From: Nocardia kruczakiae NBRC 101016 | GTDB taxonomy: Bacteria > Actinomycetota > Actinomycetes > Mycobacteriales > Mycobacteriaceae | Assembly (NCBI RefSeq): GCF_001612965.1 | Contig: NZ_BDBL01000031.1 | Span: 1-64,000 of the forward strand | Reading direction: 5' to 3' | DNA: 64,000 nucleotides | In this document: in pieces, positions 38,889-47,487 of the stretch | Numbering within the stretch: position 1 is the first letter of the stretch | How the letters are laid out: each line of letters starts with the position of its first letter | Program-made: the position numbers and the translations under genes | The notes under the pieces: generated by a model | What the model was told of the DNA's origin: nothing | Databases searched by the model: none | Seen by the model: only the letters and a program-made list of their open reading frames with translations

Positions 38889-39817
38889 AGCGGCTCTTCG
38901 GAATCCCGCTGGCAATCCTGTGGTTGGGTGTCGCCGCACCCGCACCTGTGCAGGCCCAGCCGGCGCTGTTTCCCACCATGATCGACCTGCCCGCCGGCTT
39001 CCGGCCCGAAGGTATCGAGATCGGGTCGCTCCCGGTCGCGTATATCGGCTCGGCCTCGGACGGCTCCATCTATCGAGCCGACCTGATATCCGGGCGGGGG
39101 ACGATACTGACTCCCGGCCGAGGCACACCGTCGCTCGGTCTCCGGCTCGACTCGCACGACCGGTTGTTCGTCGCCGGCGGCACCGGCGGCGATATTCGCG
39201 TGATCGATGTGCGCACCGGTGCGGTGCTCGCGAGCTACCGGGTCGGCACCGCGCCGGGCACTTTCGTCAACGATGCGGTGTTCACGCCGACGGGCGCCTG
39301 GTTCACCGACTCCCGCACGCCTGTGCTGTATCACCTGCCCCTCGGCCCCGACGGCGCGCTGCCCCCATCCGAGGCGGTGGTCCGGCTGCCGCTGATCGGC
39401 GATATCACCTATGTGCCCGACGCGATCAACGCGAACGGAATCGTGCCCACACCCGACGGCTCGGGGTTGGTCATCGTGCAGTCGGCGACCGGACAGCTGT
39501 TCCGCGTCGACCCGGCGACCGGTGTCACGCGACGGGTCGATCTCGGGGGCGATGCCGTGCCGGCCGGGGACGGTCTCCTTCTGCGCGACACCACCCTGCT
39601 CGTGGTCCAGAACCGGCTCGATGCCATCGCCGTGATCACCCTCGATCGCACGGGCACGACCGGCAGGGTCGAGCGGCGGATCACCGACCCACGCTTCGAC
39701 GTCCCGACAACGGTCGCACGCTTCGGTAGTCGCCTGTATCTGCCCAACGCGCGGTACGACACGCCCCCGAATCCCACCACGCCCTACTCGGCGGTCGCGG
39801 TGGATTGGCGGCGGTAA
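38885..39817 (+). CDS. Secreted SMP-30/gluconolactonase-like beta-propeller
   Basis: A 310-residue exported protein. The signal peptide is residues 1-24: MKRLFG basic start, hydrophobic core ending VAAPAPVQA, with cleavage before QP. The mature part shows repeating propeller blades with SASDGSIYRADL, LFVAGGTGGDIRVIDVRTG, NGIVPTPDGSGLVIVQSATG and LYLPNARYDTP. The family includes lactonases and sugar-lactone hydrolases that bind a divalent metal; the exact activity is not clear. It is the last gene of the LysR-linked operon, so the operon may import or export a lactone-type compound and act on it outside the cell (inference). Confidence 0.82.
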   Translation: MKRLFGIPLAILWLGVAAPAPVQAQPALFPTMIDLPAGFRPEGIEIGSLPVAYIGSASDGSIYRADLISGRGTILTPGRGTPSLGLRLDSHDRLFVAGGTGGDIRVIDVRTGAVLASYRVGTAPGTFVNDAVFTPTGAWFTDSRTPVLYHLPLGPDGALPPSEAVVRLPLIGDITYVPDAINANGIVPTPDGSGLVIVQSATGQLFRVDPATGVTRRVDLGGDAVPAGDGLLLRDTTLLVVQNRLDAIAVITLDRTGTTGRVERRITDPRFDVPTTVARFGSRLYLPNARYDTPPNPTTPYSAVAVDWRR

Positions 39818-39863
39818 ACCGGAAAGCGTGCCGGGCAGCCGAGTGGAGCTGACCGGACGCCCG

Positions 39864-40127
39864 CTAGGCCGAGGCGCTGAGGCGCGCGGACTGCCAGACC
39901 TCGGCCAACTCCTGCAACGGAATGCCCAGCGCCCCGGAGAGTCCGACGACGGTGCCGAAGGCCGGGCTGGGCAGCCGGCCGGATTCGATCTTGCGCAGTG
40001 TCTCCGGTGAGATGCCGGCCGCCCGGGCGATCTCCGCGGGGTCCCGATCGCCCCGGACCGCACGCAGATGCGCACCCAGGCGGCGACCGGCCTCCACCTG
40101 GGCCGGGGTCAGCGGAAGTCGAACCAT
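39864..40127 (-). CDS. XRE-family helix-turn-helix regulator
   Basis: An 87-residue single-domain repressor. The helix-turn-helix spans ~25-80 with PAEIARAAGISPETLRKIES as the recognition part and FGTVVGLSGALGIPLQELA behind it. There is no effector domain, so regulation is probably by protein level or dimerisation. ATG 40127 is preceded by TATGCT at 40134-40139, six bases upstream, suggesting a leaderless mRNA. It is divergent from a methionine aminopeptidase gene with two operator-like palindromes in between, one of which lies at its own promoter. Confidence 0.9.
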   Translation of the reverse strand: MVRLPLTPAQVEAGRRLGAHLRAVRGDRDPAEIARAAGISPETLRKIESGRLPSPAFGTVVGLSGALGIPLQELAEVWQSARLSASA

Positions 40128-40133
40128 GCCCTC

Positions 40134-40139
40134 AGCATA
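40134..40139 (-). promoter_or_regulatory. -10 hexamer of the XRE regulator gene
   Basis: TATGCT on the minus strand ends six bases before ATG 40127. The palindrome at 40145-40158 begins five bases further upstream, so a bound repressor would block this promoter. Confidence 0.55.
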
Positions 40140-40144
40140 GAGCT

Positions 40145-40158
40145 GGTATTCAAATACC
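40145..40158. promoter_or_regulatory. Operator-like palindrome 1 between the XRE and map genes
   Basis: GGTAT and ATACC flank a 4-base centre (TCAA). The same arms recur at 40174-40187, centre to centre 29 bases apart. This copy is next to the XRE promoter. Confidence 0.72.
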
Positions 40159-40173
40159 GCTACGGTTAGAGTC

Positions 40174-40187
40174 GGTATATAAATACC
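40174..40187. promoter_or_regulatory. Operator-like palindrome 2, over the map promoter
   Basis: GGTAT and ATACC flank ATAA; with the adjacent C and G the arms extend to six bases. It overlaps an AT-rich TATAAAT that is the likely -10 of the map gene and ends 17 bases before the ATG. Confidence 0.72.
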
Positions 40188-40204
40188 GATTCCAGGGAGG
40201 TTTC

Positions 40205-40972
40205 ATGGTCGAACTGAAGACAGCCGCCGAGATCGAGCGGATGGGGGTGGCCGGGCGCTTCGTCGCCCAGGTGCTCGCGGAGCTGCGGGAGAAAGCCGAG
40301 GTCGGGGTGAACCTGCTCGATCTGGAAAAGCATGTGCGCCAGCGCATCCGGGAACGAGGAGCGGTGTCGTGCTACTGGGACTACGCGCCCTCGTTCGGGC
40401 GCGGGCCGTTCCGCAACACCGTCTGTCTGTCGGTCAACGATGCGGTCCTGCACGGCCTGCCCTACGACTACCGGTTGCGCGACGGGGACGTGCTGACCAT
40501 GGATCTGGCGGTCTCGGTCGACGGCTGGGTCGCCGACGCCGCGGTCAGCACCATCGTCGGCACCGCCGATCCCGAGGACGCCCGGCTGGTCGCCGCGACC
40601 GAGGAGGCCCTGGCCGCCGCCGTCGAGGTCGCGCGGCCGGGTGGGCGGCTCGGCGACATCTCCGCGGCCATCGCGGCGGTCGCGCGGCGGCACGGCTACC
40701 CCGTCAACACCGAATTCGGCGGTCACGGGCTCGGCCGCACCATGCACGAGGATCCGCACATCCCCAACGCCGGGCGCGCCGGGCGCGGCATGCGACTCGT
40801 CCCCGGCCTGACCATCGCGATCGAACCCTGGTTCGCCCGCACCACCGACCGCATCATCACCGATCCGGACGGGTGGACGATCCGCTCCGCCGACGGCTCG
40901 CGCACCGCACATTCCGAACATACGGTCGCCATCACCGACGAGGGCCCTCGAATCCTCACGCACACCGCATGA
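40205..40972 (+). CDS. map: Methionine aminopeptidase type I, XRE-associated copy
   Basis: A 255-residue cytosolic metalloprotease that removes N-terminal methionine from nascent proteins. All five metal ligands are visible: D100 and D111 (TMDLAVSVDGWVADAAVS), H174 (GGHGLGRTMHED), E207 (AIEPWF) and E238 (SEHTVAI). It lacks the N-terminal extension of the longer actinobacterial MapB. A GGGAGG ribosome binding site precedes the ATG. It is transcribed divergently from a small XRE repressor with twin operators, unusual for a normally constitutive enzyme, so this is likely an inducible second MetAP. Confidence 0.93.
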   Translation: MVELKTAAEIERMGVAGRFVAQVLAELREKAEVGVNLLDLEKHVRQRIRERGAVSCYWDYAPSFGRGPFRNTVCLSVNDAVLHGLPYDYRLRDGDVLTMDLAVSVDGWVADAAVSTIVGTADPEDARLVAATEEALAAAVEVARPGGRLGDISAAIAAVARRHGYPVNTEFGGHGLGRTMHEDPHIPNAGRAGRGMRLVPGLTIAIEPWFARTTDRIITDPDGWTIRSADGSRTAHSEHTVAITDEGPRILTHTA

Positions 40973-40990
40973 TTCACGTCGCCCTTCCGA

Positions 40991-41023
40991 CCGATCAGGC
41001 TGTGTCGTTCGGAGCCTGATCGG
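40991..41023 (+). terminator. Hairpin after the map gene
   Basis: CCGATCAGGCT (40991-41001) pairs exactly with AGCCTGATCGG (41013-41023) across an 11-nt loop, 18 bases after the map stop. Confidence 0.6.
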
Positions 41024-41085
41024 GGAGCCCTCCGTGGTGACGCTCCGCTGCCGCCTCCGGGCTCGACCGATTAGGCTCGACAGTC

Positions 41086-41472
41086 GTGGACAATCCTTTC
41101 GGGCCCGCGGGTACCGCGAACTACGTTCTGCTCACCACCTACAAGAAGGACGGCACACCGGTCGCGACCCCGGTGTGGGCGGCGCTCGACGATGCCAAGT
41201 TGTACGTCTGGACCGAGACCGCCGCCTGGAAGGTCAAGCGGGTGCGGCGCAATCCGGAGGTCACCGTGCAGCCGTGCAACGTATCCGGTAAGCCGCACGG
41301 CGAGATCGTGCGCGGCACCGCTCGCGTGCTCGACGAGCAGGACAGCGACCGGACCCGGCAGCTGATCAAGCGCAAGTACTCGATCATGGGCTGGCTGATC
41401 GTCACCGGCAGCCTGCTGCGACGCGGACGCAAGGGCACGATCGGCATCGAAATCACCGCTGCCCCGGCCTGA
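41086..41472 (+). CDS. PPOX-class F420-dependent oxidoreductase A
   Basis: A 128-residue split-barrel protein. It has the hallmark N-terminus YVLLTTYKKDGTPVATPVW, then the strand LYVWTETAAWKVKRVRRNPE and TVQPCNVSGKPHGEIVRGTA, typical of actinobacterial pyridoxamine-oxidase-like proteins that bind F420 or flavin. GTG 41086 has TAGGCT at 41072-41077 upstream and no Shine-Dalgarno. A paralogue lies convergently 27 bases downstream. Substrate unknown. Confidence 0.9.
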   Translation: MDNPFGPAGTANYVLLTTYKKDGTPVATPVWAALDDAKLYVWTETAAWKVKRVRRNPEVTVQPCNVSGKPHGEIVRGTARVLDEQDSDRTRQLIKRKYSIMGWLIVTGSLLRRGRKGTIGIEITAAPA

Positions 41473-41499
41473 TTCGTGCACCGCCTGATCCGGCGGCGG

Positions 41500-41889
41500 T
41501 TACTCCCCCGCCGGTTCGGCGGTGATCGCCAGCCCGACCGAGCGGTCCTTACCGAAGATCAGCTTGTGGCCGCGGATCAACACCGTGCCGATCACGCCGT
41601 ATTTGCGGGCCACGAGATCGCGGACCCGTTCGGTCCCCTCCGCGTCGAGGATGCGCGCCGTGCCGGCGCTCACCGGCGATCCCGACGTGCGGCCGCGGGC
41701 GTCGCAGGCCTGAACCGTCACCGCGGCATTGCGGCGCAGCCGTTTCACCTTCCAGGTCTTCGGATTGGTCCAGACCACCAGCCGGTCGCCGTCGGGAGCC
41801 ACCCACACGGGTGCCCCGACCGGCGTGCCGTCCTTCTTGTAGGTGGTGAGCAGGACGTACTTCTCCTGTGCGAGTTCGTTCCACGTCAT
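41500..41889 (-). CDS. PPOX-class F420-dependent oxidoreductase B
   Basis: A 129-residue paralogue of the convergent gene at 41086-41472. The shared blocks are YVLLTTYKKDGTPVGAPVWV, VVWTNPKTWKVKRLRRNAAV and TVQACDARGRTSGSPVSAGT, so the two arose by duplication followed by inversion. ATG 41889 has TACCGT at 41896-41901, six bases upstream. Upstream frame extension is arginine-rich shadow and is excluded. The cofactor is probably F420 or FMN; the substrate is unknown. Confidence 0.9.
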   Translation of the reverse strand: MTWNELAQEKYVLLTTYKKDGTPVGAPVWVAPDGDRLVVWTNPKTWKVKRLRRNAAVTVQACDARGRTSGSPVSAGTARILDAEGTERVRDLVARKYGVIGTVLIRGHKLIFGKDRSVGLAITAEPAGE

Positions 41890-41975
41890 ATCCCCACGGT
41901 AGGGCCGGACTCGCAACTCGCACATCCGCCGCGCGGCGCGGGTTCCGGTGCGCCCGCCGACGTAGCGGCCACGTG

Positions 41976-44900
41976 CTATTCCAGTTCGCCCTCGGTTTCG
42001 AGGTAGATCTGCCGCAACCGGTCGAGCGTTTCCGGCTGCGGGGCCTCCCACAGTTTGCGTTCGGCAGCCTCGAGCAGGCGTTCGGCGATACCGTGCAGTG
42101 CCCACGGATTCGACTCGGTCATGAACTTGCGGTTCACATCGTCGAATACGTAGCTCTCCGAGAGCTTTTCATACATCCAGTCGGCGACGACATTGGTGGT
42201 GGCGTCGTAGCCGAACAGGTAGTCGACCGTCGCGGCCATCTCGAACGCACCCTTGTAACCGTGGCGGCGCATCGCCTCCAGCCAGCGCGGATTGACCACG
42301 CGGGAACGGAACACCCGCGTGGTCTCCTCGGAGAGGGTGCGGGTGCGCACCGCGTCGGGGCGCGTCGAGTCGCCGATGTAGGCCTCGGGATTCTTCCCGG
42401 TCAGCGCCCGGACGGCGGCGACCATACCGCCGTGGTACTGGAAGTAGTCGTCGGAATCGGCGATGTCGTGTTCGCGGGTGTCGGTGTTCTTGGCCGCGAC
42501 CGCGATGCGCCGGTAGGCGGCGCGCATATCGTCGGCAGCCGGCGCGCCGTCCAGACCGCGGCCGTAGGCGTAGCCGCCCCAGGTGGTGTACACCTGGGCC
42601 AGGTCGTCGTCGGTGCGCCAGCTCTTGGAGTCGATCAGCTGCAGCAGGCCGGCGCCGTAGGTGCCGGGTTTGGAGCCGAAGATCCGGGTGGTGGCGCGAC
42701 GCCGGTCGCCGTGCTCGGCCAGATCCGAATCGGTATGCGCGCGAACGTAATTCGACTCCGCCGGTTCGTCCAGATCGGCCACGAGCCGGACCGCGTCGTC
42801 GAGCAGCGCCAGCACGTGCGGGAACGCGTCGCGGAAGAAGCCGGAGATCCGGACGGTGACGTCGATGCGCGGGCGGCCCAGCTCGGCCAGGTCGATCACC
42901 TCCAGGCGGCTGACGCGGCGGCTCGCCTCGTCCCACACCGGCCGCACACCCAGCAGCGCGAACACCTCGGCGATATCGTCACCGGCGGTCCGCATGGCCG
43001 AGGTGCCCCACACCGAGAGCCCGACCGAGCGCGGGTAGTCGCCGTGATCGGCGCGGTAGCGCTCCAGCAGCGAGTCCGCCATCGCCTGCCCGGTCTCCCA
43101 CGCCAGCCGCGAAGGCACCGCCTTCGGATCCACGGAATAGAAGTTCCGCCCGGTCGGCAGCACGTTGATCAGACCGCGCAGCGGCGAGCCGCTCGGGCCG
43201 GCCGGGATGAAACCACCGTTCAGGGCGTGCAGAATCCGCTCGATCTCGACTCCGGTCTGCCGCAGCCGGGGCACGACCTCGGTTGCGGCGAACCGCAGGA
43301 CGGCGGCGAGAGTGTCCGGAGCATCGGGTTCGTAGCGGGCCACCAGCTCCCCGACCGCCTCCGGCGACCACTCCGCCGCCTGCAGTGCGGCCAGCAGCTG
43401 CCGGGCGCGCTGCTCGACGACGTCGACGCGCTCGCGCGATTCCTCCCCGGATTCGTCGAGCCCCAATGCCTCGCGCAGCCCCGGCACCGCGACTTCGCCA
43501 CCCCACAGCTGGCGGGCGCGCAACATGGCCAGCACCAGATCCAGTTCGCCCTCCCCGGCGGGGGCCTGGCCCAGGATGTGCAGACCGTCGCGGATCTGCA
43601 CATCCTTGATCTCGCACAGCCAGCCGTCGACGTGCAGCAGCATGTCGTCGAAGGTGTCCTCGTCCGGCCGCTCGTCCAGCCCCAGGTCGTGGTCCATCTT
43701 CGCGGCCCGCATCAGGGTCCAGATCTGCTGGCGGATCGCGGGCAGTTTGGCCGGATCCAGCGCCGAGATGTTGGCGTGCTCGTCGAGCAGTTGTTCCAGG
43801 CGCGCGATATCGCCGTAGGTCTCGGCGCGCGCCATCGGCGGAATGAGATGGTCGACCAGTGTGGCGTGGGCGCGACGCTTGGCCTGGGTGCCCTCACCGG
43901 GATCGTTGACCAGGAACGGATAGATCAGCGGCAGATCGCCGAGGGCGGCATCGGTACCGCAGGCCGCCGACATGCCCAGCGTTTTGCCCGGCAGCCATTC
44001 CAGATTGCCGTGTTTGCCCAGGTGCACCATCGCGTCGGCACCGAATCCACCTTCGTCGGTCGCTGCGGACAACCACCGGTACACCGCCAGATAGTGGTGG
44101 CTGGGCGGCAGATCCGGATCGTGGTAGATCGCGACCGGATTCTCGCCGAAGCCGCGCGGCGGCTGCACCAGCAGCACGATGTTGCCGAAACGCAGTGCGG
44201 CGATGACGATTTCGCCGTCCGGGTCGGCGGAGCGGTCGACGAACAACTCGCCCGGCGGCGGCCCCCACGCCTCCACGACCGCGGTGCGCAGTTCCTCGGG
44301 CAGGGTGTCGAACCAGGCCGAGTACTGCCGGGCGCCGATGCGAATCGGATTGCCCTCCAACTGTTCCGCGCTGAGCCAATCCTGATCCTGGCCACCGGCG
44401 GCGATCAACGCGTGGATGAGCGCGTCGCCGTCGCGCTCCTCGAGCCCCGGCACCTCACCCGCCGCGCCGAGATCGTAACCGGCCGTGCGCATTTCGGTCA
44501 GCAGCCGGATCGCACTGGCGGGGGTGTCCAGCCCGACGGCATTGCCGATGCGGGCATGCTTGGTGGGATACGCCGACAGCATCAGGGCGATCCGCCGCTG
44601 CGCCACGGGCAGATGCCGCAGCCGCGCGTGGCGCACCGCGATGCCCGCGACCCGGGCCGCCCGCTCCGGGTCGGGCACATAGGTGGACAGACCGTCGGCG
44701 TCGAACTCCTTGAACGAGAACGGCACCGTGATGATCCGCCCGTCGAATTCCGGCACCGCGACCTGGGTGGCGACGTCCAGCGGCGAGAGCCCGTCGTCGT
44801 TGTCCGCCCACTGGTCCCGGCCGCTGGTCAGGCACAGGCCCTGCAGGATCGGCACATCCAGGTCGGCGAGCGCGCCGATATCCCAGGCCTCGTCGTCACC

Positions 44901-45599
44901 TCCGGCGGCGGCGGTGGCGGGTTTGGTGCCGCCCGCGGCCAGCACGGTCACCACCAGCGCGTCGGCGCGGCGCAGCGTGTCGAGCAGGTCCGGTTCGGCA
45001 TTGCGCAGCGATGCGCAGTACAGCGGCAGCGGGCGGGCGCCGGCCTGTTCCAGCGCGCGGCACAGCGACTCGACGTAGGCCGTATTCCCGGCCAGGTGCT
45101 GGGCGCGGTAGTACAGCACGGCCACCGTCGGCGCGGCGGCGAGGCGGGAATCGTTGCCGGACAACGCCTCCGGGGTCCGGTCGAGTTCACCCCAGGAGGG
45201 CAGCTGGACCGGCGGCTCGAAACCGTGACCGGTCAGCAGCACCGTGTCGGACAGGAAGTTGTGCAGCTGCCGCAGATTGCCGGGCCCGCCCGCGGCGAGA
45301 TAGTTGTGCGCGTCCGCGGCGACTCCACCCGGGACCGTCGAGCACTCCATCAGCTCGGCATCGGGCGCCATCTCGCCCCCCAGGGCGACCAGCGGAATCC
45401 CGCTGGCACGCAGCGCGTCCAAGCCGTCTTCCCAGGCACGGCGGCCGCCCAGGATGCGGACCACGATCAGATCGGCGCCCTCGAGCAGTCCGGGCAGATC
45501 CTCCACCAGCAACCGGGCCGGGTTGGCGAGCCGGTACTCGGCGCCGCTCGCGCGCGCGGACAGCAGATCGGTGTCGGACGTGGACAGCAGCAGGATCAC
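41976..45599 (-). CDS. cobN: Aerobic cobaltochelatase subunit CobN
   Basis: A 1207-residue large subunit of the ATP-dependent cobaltochelatase that inserts cobalt into hydrogenobyrinic acid a,c-diamide. It is full length for the family and carries the conserved stretches HLGKHGNLEWLPGKTLGMSA and GLINVLPTGRNFYSVDPKAV, and WGTSAMRTAGDDIAEVFALL. The CobS/CobT or ChlI/ChlD-like partner ATPases are not in the window. GTG 45599 follows GAGGAGAACC. A compact cobalamin riboswitch in the leader should repress it when cobalamin is plentiful. It is divergent from the cobG-cobH-cobIJ side of the block. Confidence 0.97.
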   Translation of the reverse strand: MILLLSTSDTDLLSARASGAEYRLANPARLLVEDLPGLLEGADLIVVRILGGRRAWEDGLDALRASGIPLVALGGEMAPDAELMECSTVPGGVAADAHNYLAAGGPGNLRQLHNFLSDTVLLTGHGFEPPVQLPSWGELDRTPEALSGNDSRLAAAPTVAVLYYRAQHLAGNTAYVESLCRALEQAGARPLPLYCASLRNAEPDLLDTLRRADALVVTVLAAGGTKPATAAAGGDDEAWDIGALADLDVPILQGLCLTSGRDQWADNDDGLSPLDVATQVAVPEFDGRIITVPFSFKEFDADGLSTYVPDPERAARVAGIAVRHARLRHLPVAQRRIALMLSAYPTKHARIGNAVGLDTPASAIRLLTEMRTAGYDLGAAGEVPGLEERDGDALIHALIAAGGQDQDWLSAEQLEGNPIRIGARQYSAWFDTLPEELRTAVVEAWGPPPGELFVDRSADPDGEIVIAALRFGNIVLLVQPPRGFGENPVAIYHDPDLPPSHHYLAVYRWLSAATDEGGFGADAMVHLGKHGNLEWLPGKTLGMSAACGTDAALGDLPLIYPFLVNDPGEGTQAKRRAHATLVDHLIPPMARAETYGDIARLEQLLDEHANISALDPAKLPAIRQQIWTLMRAAKMDHDLGLDERPDEDTFDDMLLHVDGWLCEIKDVQIRDGLHILGQAPAGEGELDLVLAMLRARQLWGGEVAVPGLREALGLDESGEESRERVDVVEQRARQLLAALQAAEWSPEAVGELVARYEPDAPDTLAAVLRFAATEVVPRLRQTGVEIERILHALNGGFIPAGPSGSPLRGLINVLPTGRNFYSVDPKAVPSRLAWETGQAMADSLLERYRADHGDYPRSVGLSVWGTSAMRTAGDDIAEVFALLGVRPVWDEASRRVSRLEVIDLAELGRPRIDVTVRISGFFRDAFPHVLALLDDAVRLVADLDEPAESNYVRAHTDSDLAEHGDRRRATTRIFGSKPGTYGAGLLQLIDSKSWRTDDDLAQVYTTWGGYAYGRGLDGAPAADDMRAAYRRIAVAAKNTDTREHDIADSDDYFQYHGGMVAAVRALTGKNPEAYIGDSTRPDAVRTRTLSEETTRVFRSRVVNPRWLEAMRRHGYKGAFEMAATVDYLFGYDATTNVVADWMYEKLSESYVFDDVNRKFMTESNPWALHGIAERLLEAAERKLWEAPQPETLDRLRQIYLETEGELE

Positions 45600-45626
45600 G
45601 GTTCTCCTCGGGTGACGCGCCCATGG

Positions 45627-45708
45627 CGGATACGGCCGCCCGCCCGGAGGGTCTGACTGTCACAGTGGCGCGACCGCACCGGAATTGCACCGGCTTTCCT
45701 CGTATCGG
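45627..45708 (-). ncRNA. Compact cobalamin riboswitch upstream of cobN
   Basis: Reading the minus strand, the core GAGGAAAGCCGGTGCAATTC is followed by CGCGCCACTGTGA and then AGTCAGACCC in B12-box position. The flanking GATACG (45701-45706) and CGTATC (45629-45634) can close the P1 helix around the whole. There is no long P7-P12 insertion, so it is the short form. It ends about 28 bases before the cobN GTG, near the ribosome binding site. Confidence 0.82.
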
Positions 45709-45780
45709 CGAGCCCCCGGATGCTATCGCACTGCTGTGACCGGTATTTCCCGATCCGACTCCGCGGCGTACGCTGTGAAT

Positions 45781-46098
45781 ATGCCGAACACACCGGGATG
45801 GAGCAGGCGGAACCGCTTTGCCGCCTGGTCGGGAATAACATGCATGATGATTGCTGTCGCATTGCTGGCAATGGCTTTGGCCGCTGCAGCGGGCGGCCAC
45901 GGCGGGCTGTTGCTCGTCGCCGCCGGCGCCTGCGCGGCGGTCGCGATCTTCGGGCTGCTGGTCTTCGAGTCCACGGTCCGCCGCGACCACCTCGAGCGGC
46001 ACGACAACCCACACCTGTTGTCGGACAGTTACGTCGACGATCAGCTGTGGAAGGCCGTGATCAGCGCGCGGGACAAGAGTGCCCCGAAGGACCGGTGA
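45781..46098 (+). CDS. Small two-helix membrane protein
   Basis: A 105-residue protein with two hydrophobic segments (CMMIAVALLAMALAAAAGG and LLLVAAGACAAVAIFGLLVF, residues ~20-62) and a charged C-terminal tail (RRDHLERHDNPHLLSDSYVD). No family is recognised. ATG 45781 is supported by TACGCT at 45769-45774, exactly six bases upstream and no Shine-Dalgarno. It is divergent from cobN and shares its intergenic region, where the riboswitch lies on the opposite strand. A link to cobalamin is possible only by location. Confidence 0.62.
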   Translation: MPNTPGWSRRNRFAAWSGITCMMIAVALLAMALAAAAGGHGGLLLVAAGACAAVAIFGLLVFESTVRRDHLERHDNPHLLSDSYVDDQLWKAVISARDKSAPKDR

Positions 46099-46226
46099 TC
46101 CGCCGCCGCGAGTGGCCATCTCGGCTGGGCCCGGTTCCGGACGCGAGGTGCGGCGCGGTCAAAAGCCCGTGGTTGGGACGCACCGGCCACAATCCGGGCA
46201 CGCCCAGCTCGTAGGCTGGGGACATC

Positions 46227-47420
46227 ATGACGCGTTCCGCTCCCGACTCCTGCCCCGGTGTCCTGCGCCTGCATCAGGCCGCCGACGGTCCGCTGGCCCG
46301 GATCCGGCTGCCCGGCGGCGCGATCACCCCCGATCAACTGCGCGCGCTGGCCGGGGCGGCCGGCGATCTCGGTAACGGCAGCATCGAACTGACCTCGCGC
46401 GGCAATGTGCAGTTGCGGCAGATCCACGACGCCGCGGCACTGGCCGAGCGGCTCGAGCGCGCCGATCTGCTGCCGGCGCCCACCCATGAGCGGGTGCGCA
46501 ATATCGTGGCCTCGCCGCTGTCGGGCCGGTCGGGCGGCTGGAGCGATGTGCATCCGCTGGCCGCGCAACTCGACGCGGGGCTGCGGGCGGCCCCGGAATT
46601 GGCCGCGCTGCCCGGGCGAGTGCTGTTCACCCTCGACGACGGCCGCGGCGACATCAGTGGGCTCGGCGGCGATATCGGCGTCCACGCCACCGATGAGGCC
46701 GAGTTCGCGCTGGTTTTGGCCGGCCGCGATTCGGGCGCGCGCATCGGCGCGGACCGGGCGGTGGACACGATGCTGGCGGCGGCACACAGCTTCCAGCGGG
46801 TGCGCGGCGAACAGTGGCGGCTGCGCGAGATCGCCGACGGCCCGGCTCGGATCCTGGCGGAACTGGCTCTGGAACCGACCGCCGAACCAATGGATCTCGT
46901 TGCCCGCCATGATATTCCGATCGGCTGGCTCACCCAGGCCGACGACCGCGTCGCGCTCGGGGCGGCGGTGCCCCTCGGCGCGCTCCCGGCGCGGACCGCG
47001 GAATTCGTCGCGGCGGTCGAACATCCGATTCTGATCACCCCCTGGCGCAGTCTCGTCGTGGCCGATATGGACGAGTGGACGGCCGAGCAGGTGGTACGGG
47101 TGCTGGCACCGATGGGCCTGATCTTCGACGCGAACTCGCCGTGGCTGGCGGTGACCGCGTGCGCCGGGCGGCCGGGCTGCGCGAAATCGCTCACCGACGT
47201 GCGGGCCGATGCGGCCGGCGCCGTCACCTCCGGGCGGGTGCTGCCGGTCGGCGCCCCGGCGCCCGACCTGTCCGGCGTCGCGGCCGATCAGGTGGTCGTC
47301 GCCGGGCGACAGCACTGGTCCGGGTGCGATCGGCAATGCGGGCGTCCGGCCGGGCCGGTGACCGAAGTGGTCGCCGAAGCCGGCGGTTATCGCATCACCG
47401 GCCCCCACGCGGATCGCTGA
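46227..47420 (+). CDS. cobG: Precorrin-3B synthase CobG
   Basis: A 397-residue enzyme of the nitrite/sulfite reductase superfamily that hydroxylates precorrin-3A and forms the gamma-lactone in the aerobic cobalamin pathway. The duplicated ferredoxin-like half domain opens with DGPLARIRLPGGAITPDQLR, with the siroheme-type pocket TSRGNVQLRQI. The iron-sulfur ligands are CAGRPGCAKS and CDRQCG near the C-terminus. It is about 60 residues longer than the shortest members. It heads the plus-strand cobalamin genes, with a 189-residue membrane protein gene before cobH. Confidence 0.92.
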   Translation: MTRSAPDSCPGVLRLHQAADGPLARIRLPGGAITPDQLRALAGAAGDLGNGSIELTSRGNVQLRQIHDAAALAERLERADLLPAPTHERVRNIVASPLSGRSGGWSDVHPLAAQLDAGLRAAPELAALPGRVLFTLDDGRGDISGLGGDIGVHATDEAEFALVLAGRDSGARIGADRAVDTMLAAAHSFQRVRGEQWRLREIADGPARILAELALEPTAEPMDLVARHDIPIGWLTQADDRVALGAAVPLGALPARTAEFVAAVEHPILITPWRSLVVADMDEWTAEQVVRVLAPMGLIFDANSPWLAVTACAGRPGCAKSLTDVRADAAGAVTSGRVLPVGAPAPDLSGVAADQVVVAGRQHWSGCDRQCGRPAGPVTEVVAEAGGYRITGPHADR

Positions 47421-47487
47421 GACTCGCACCGCCGCGGCTGCGGCGACTCACTATGCCTCGTCCCTGCGATTCGCGCACACTGAATCG

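Noticed and set aside
41868..45656. Long plus-strand open frame (over 1200 codons) opposite cobN.
   Set aside because: Antisense shadow of cobN; composition is R, H, G and Q-rich and the minus strand has an unmistakable CobN with ribosome binding site and riboswitch.
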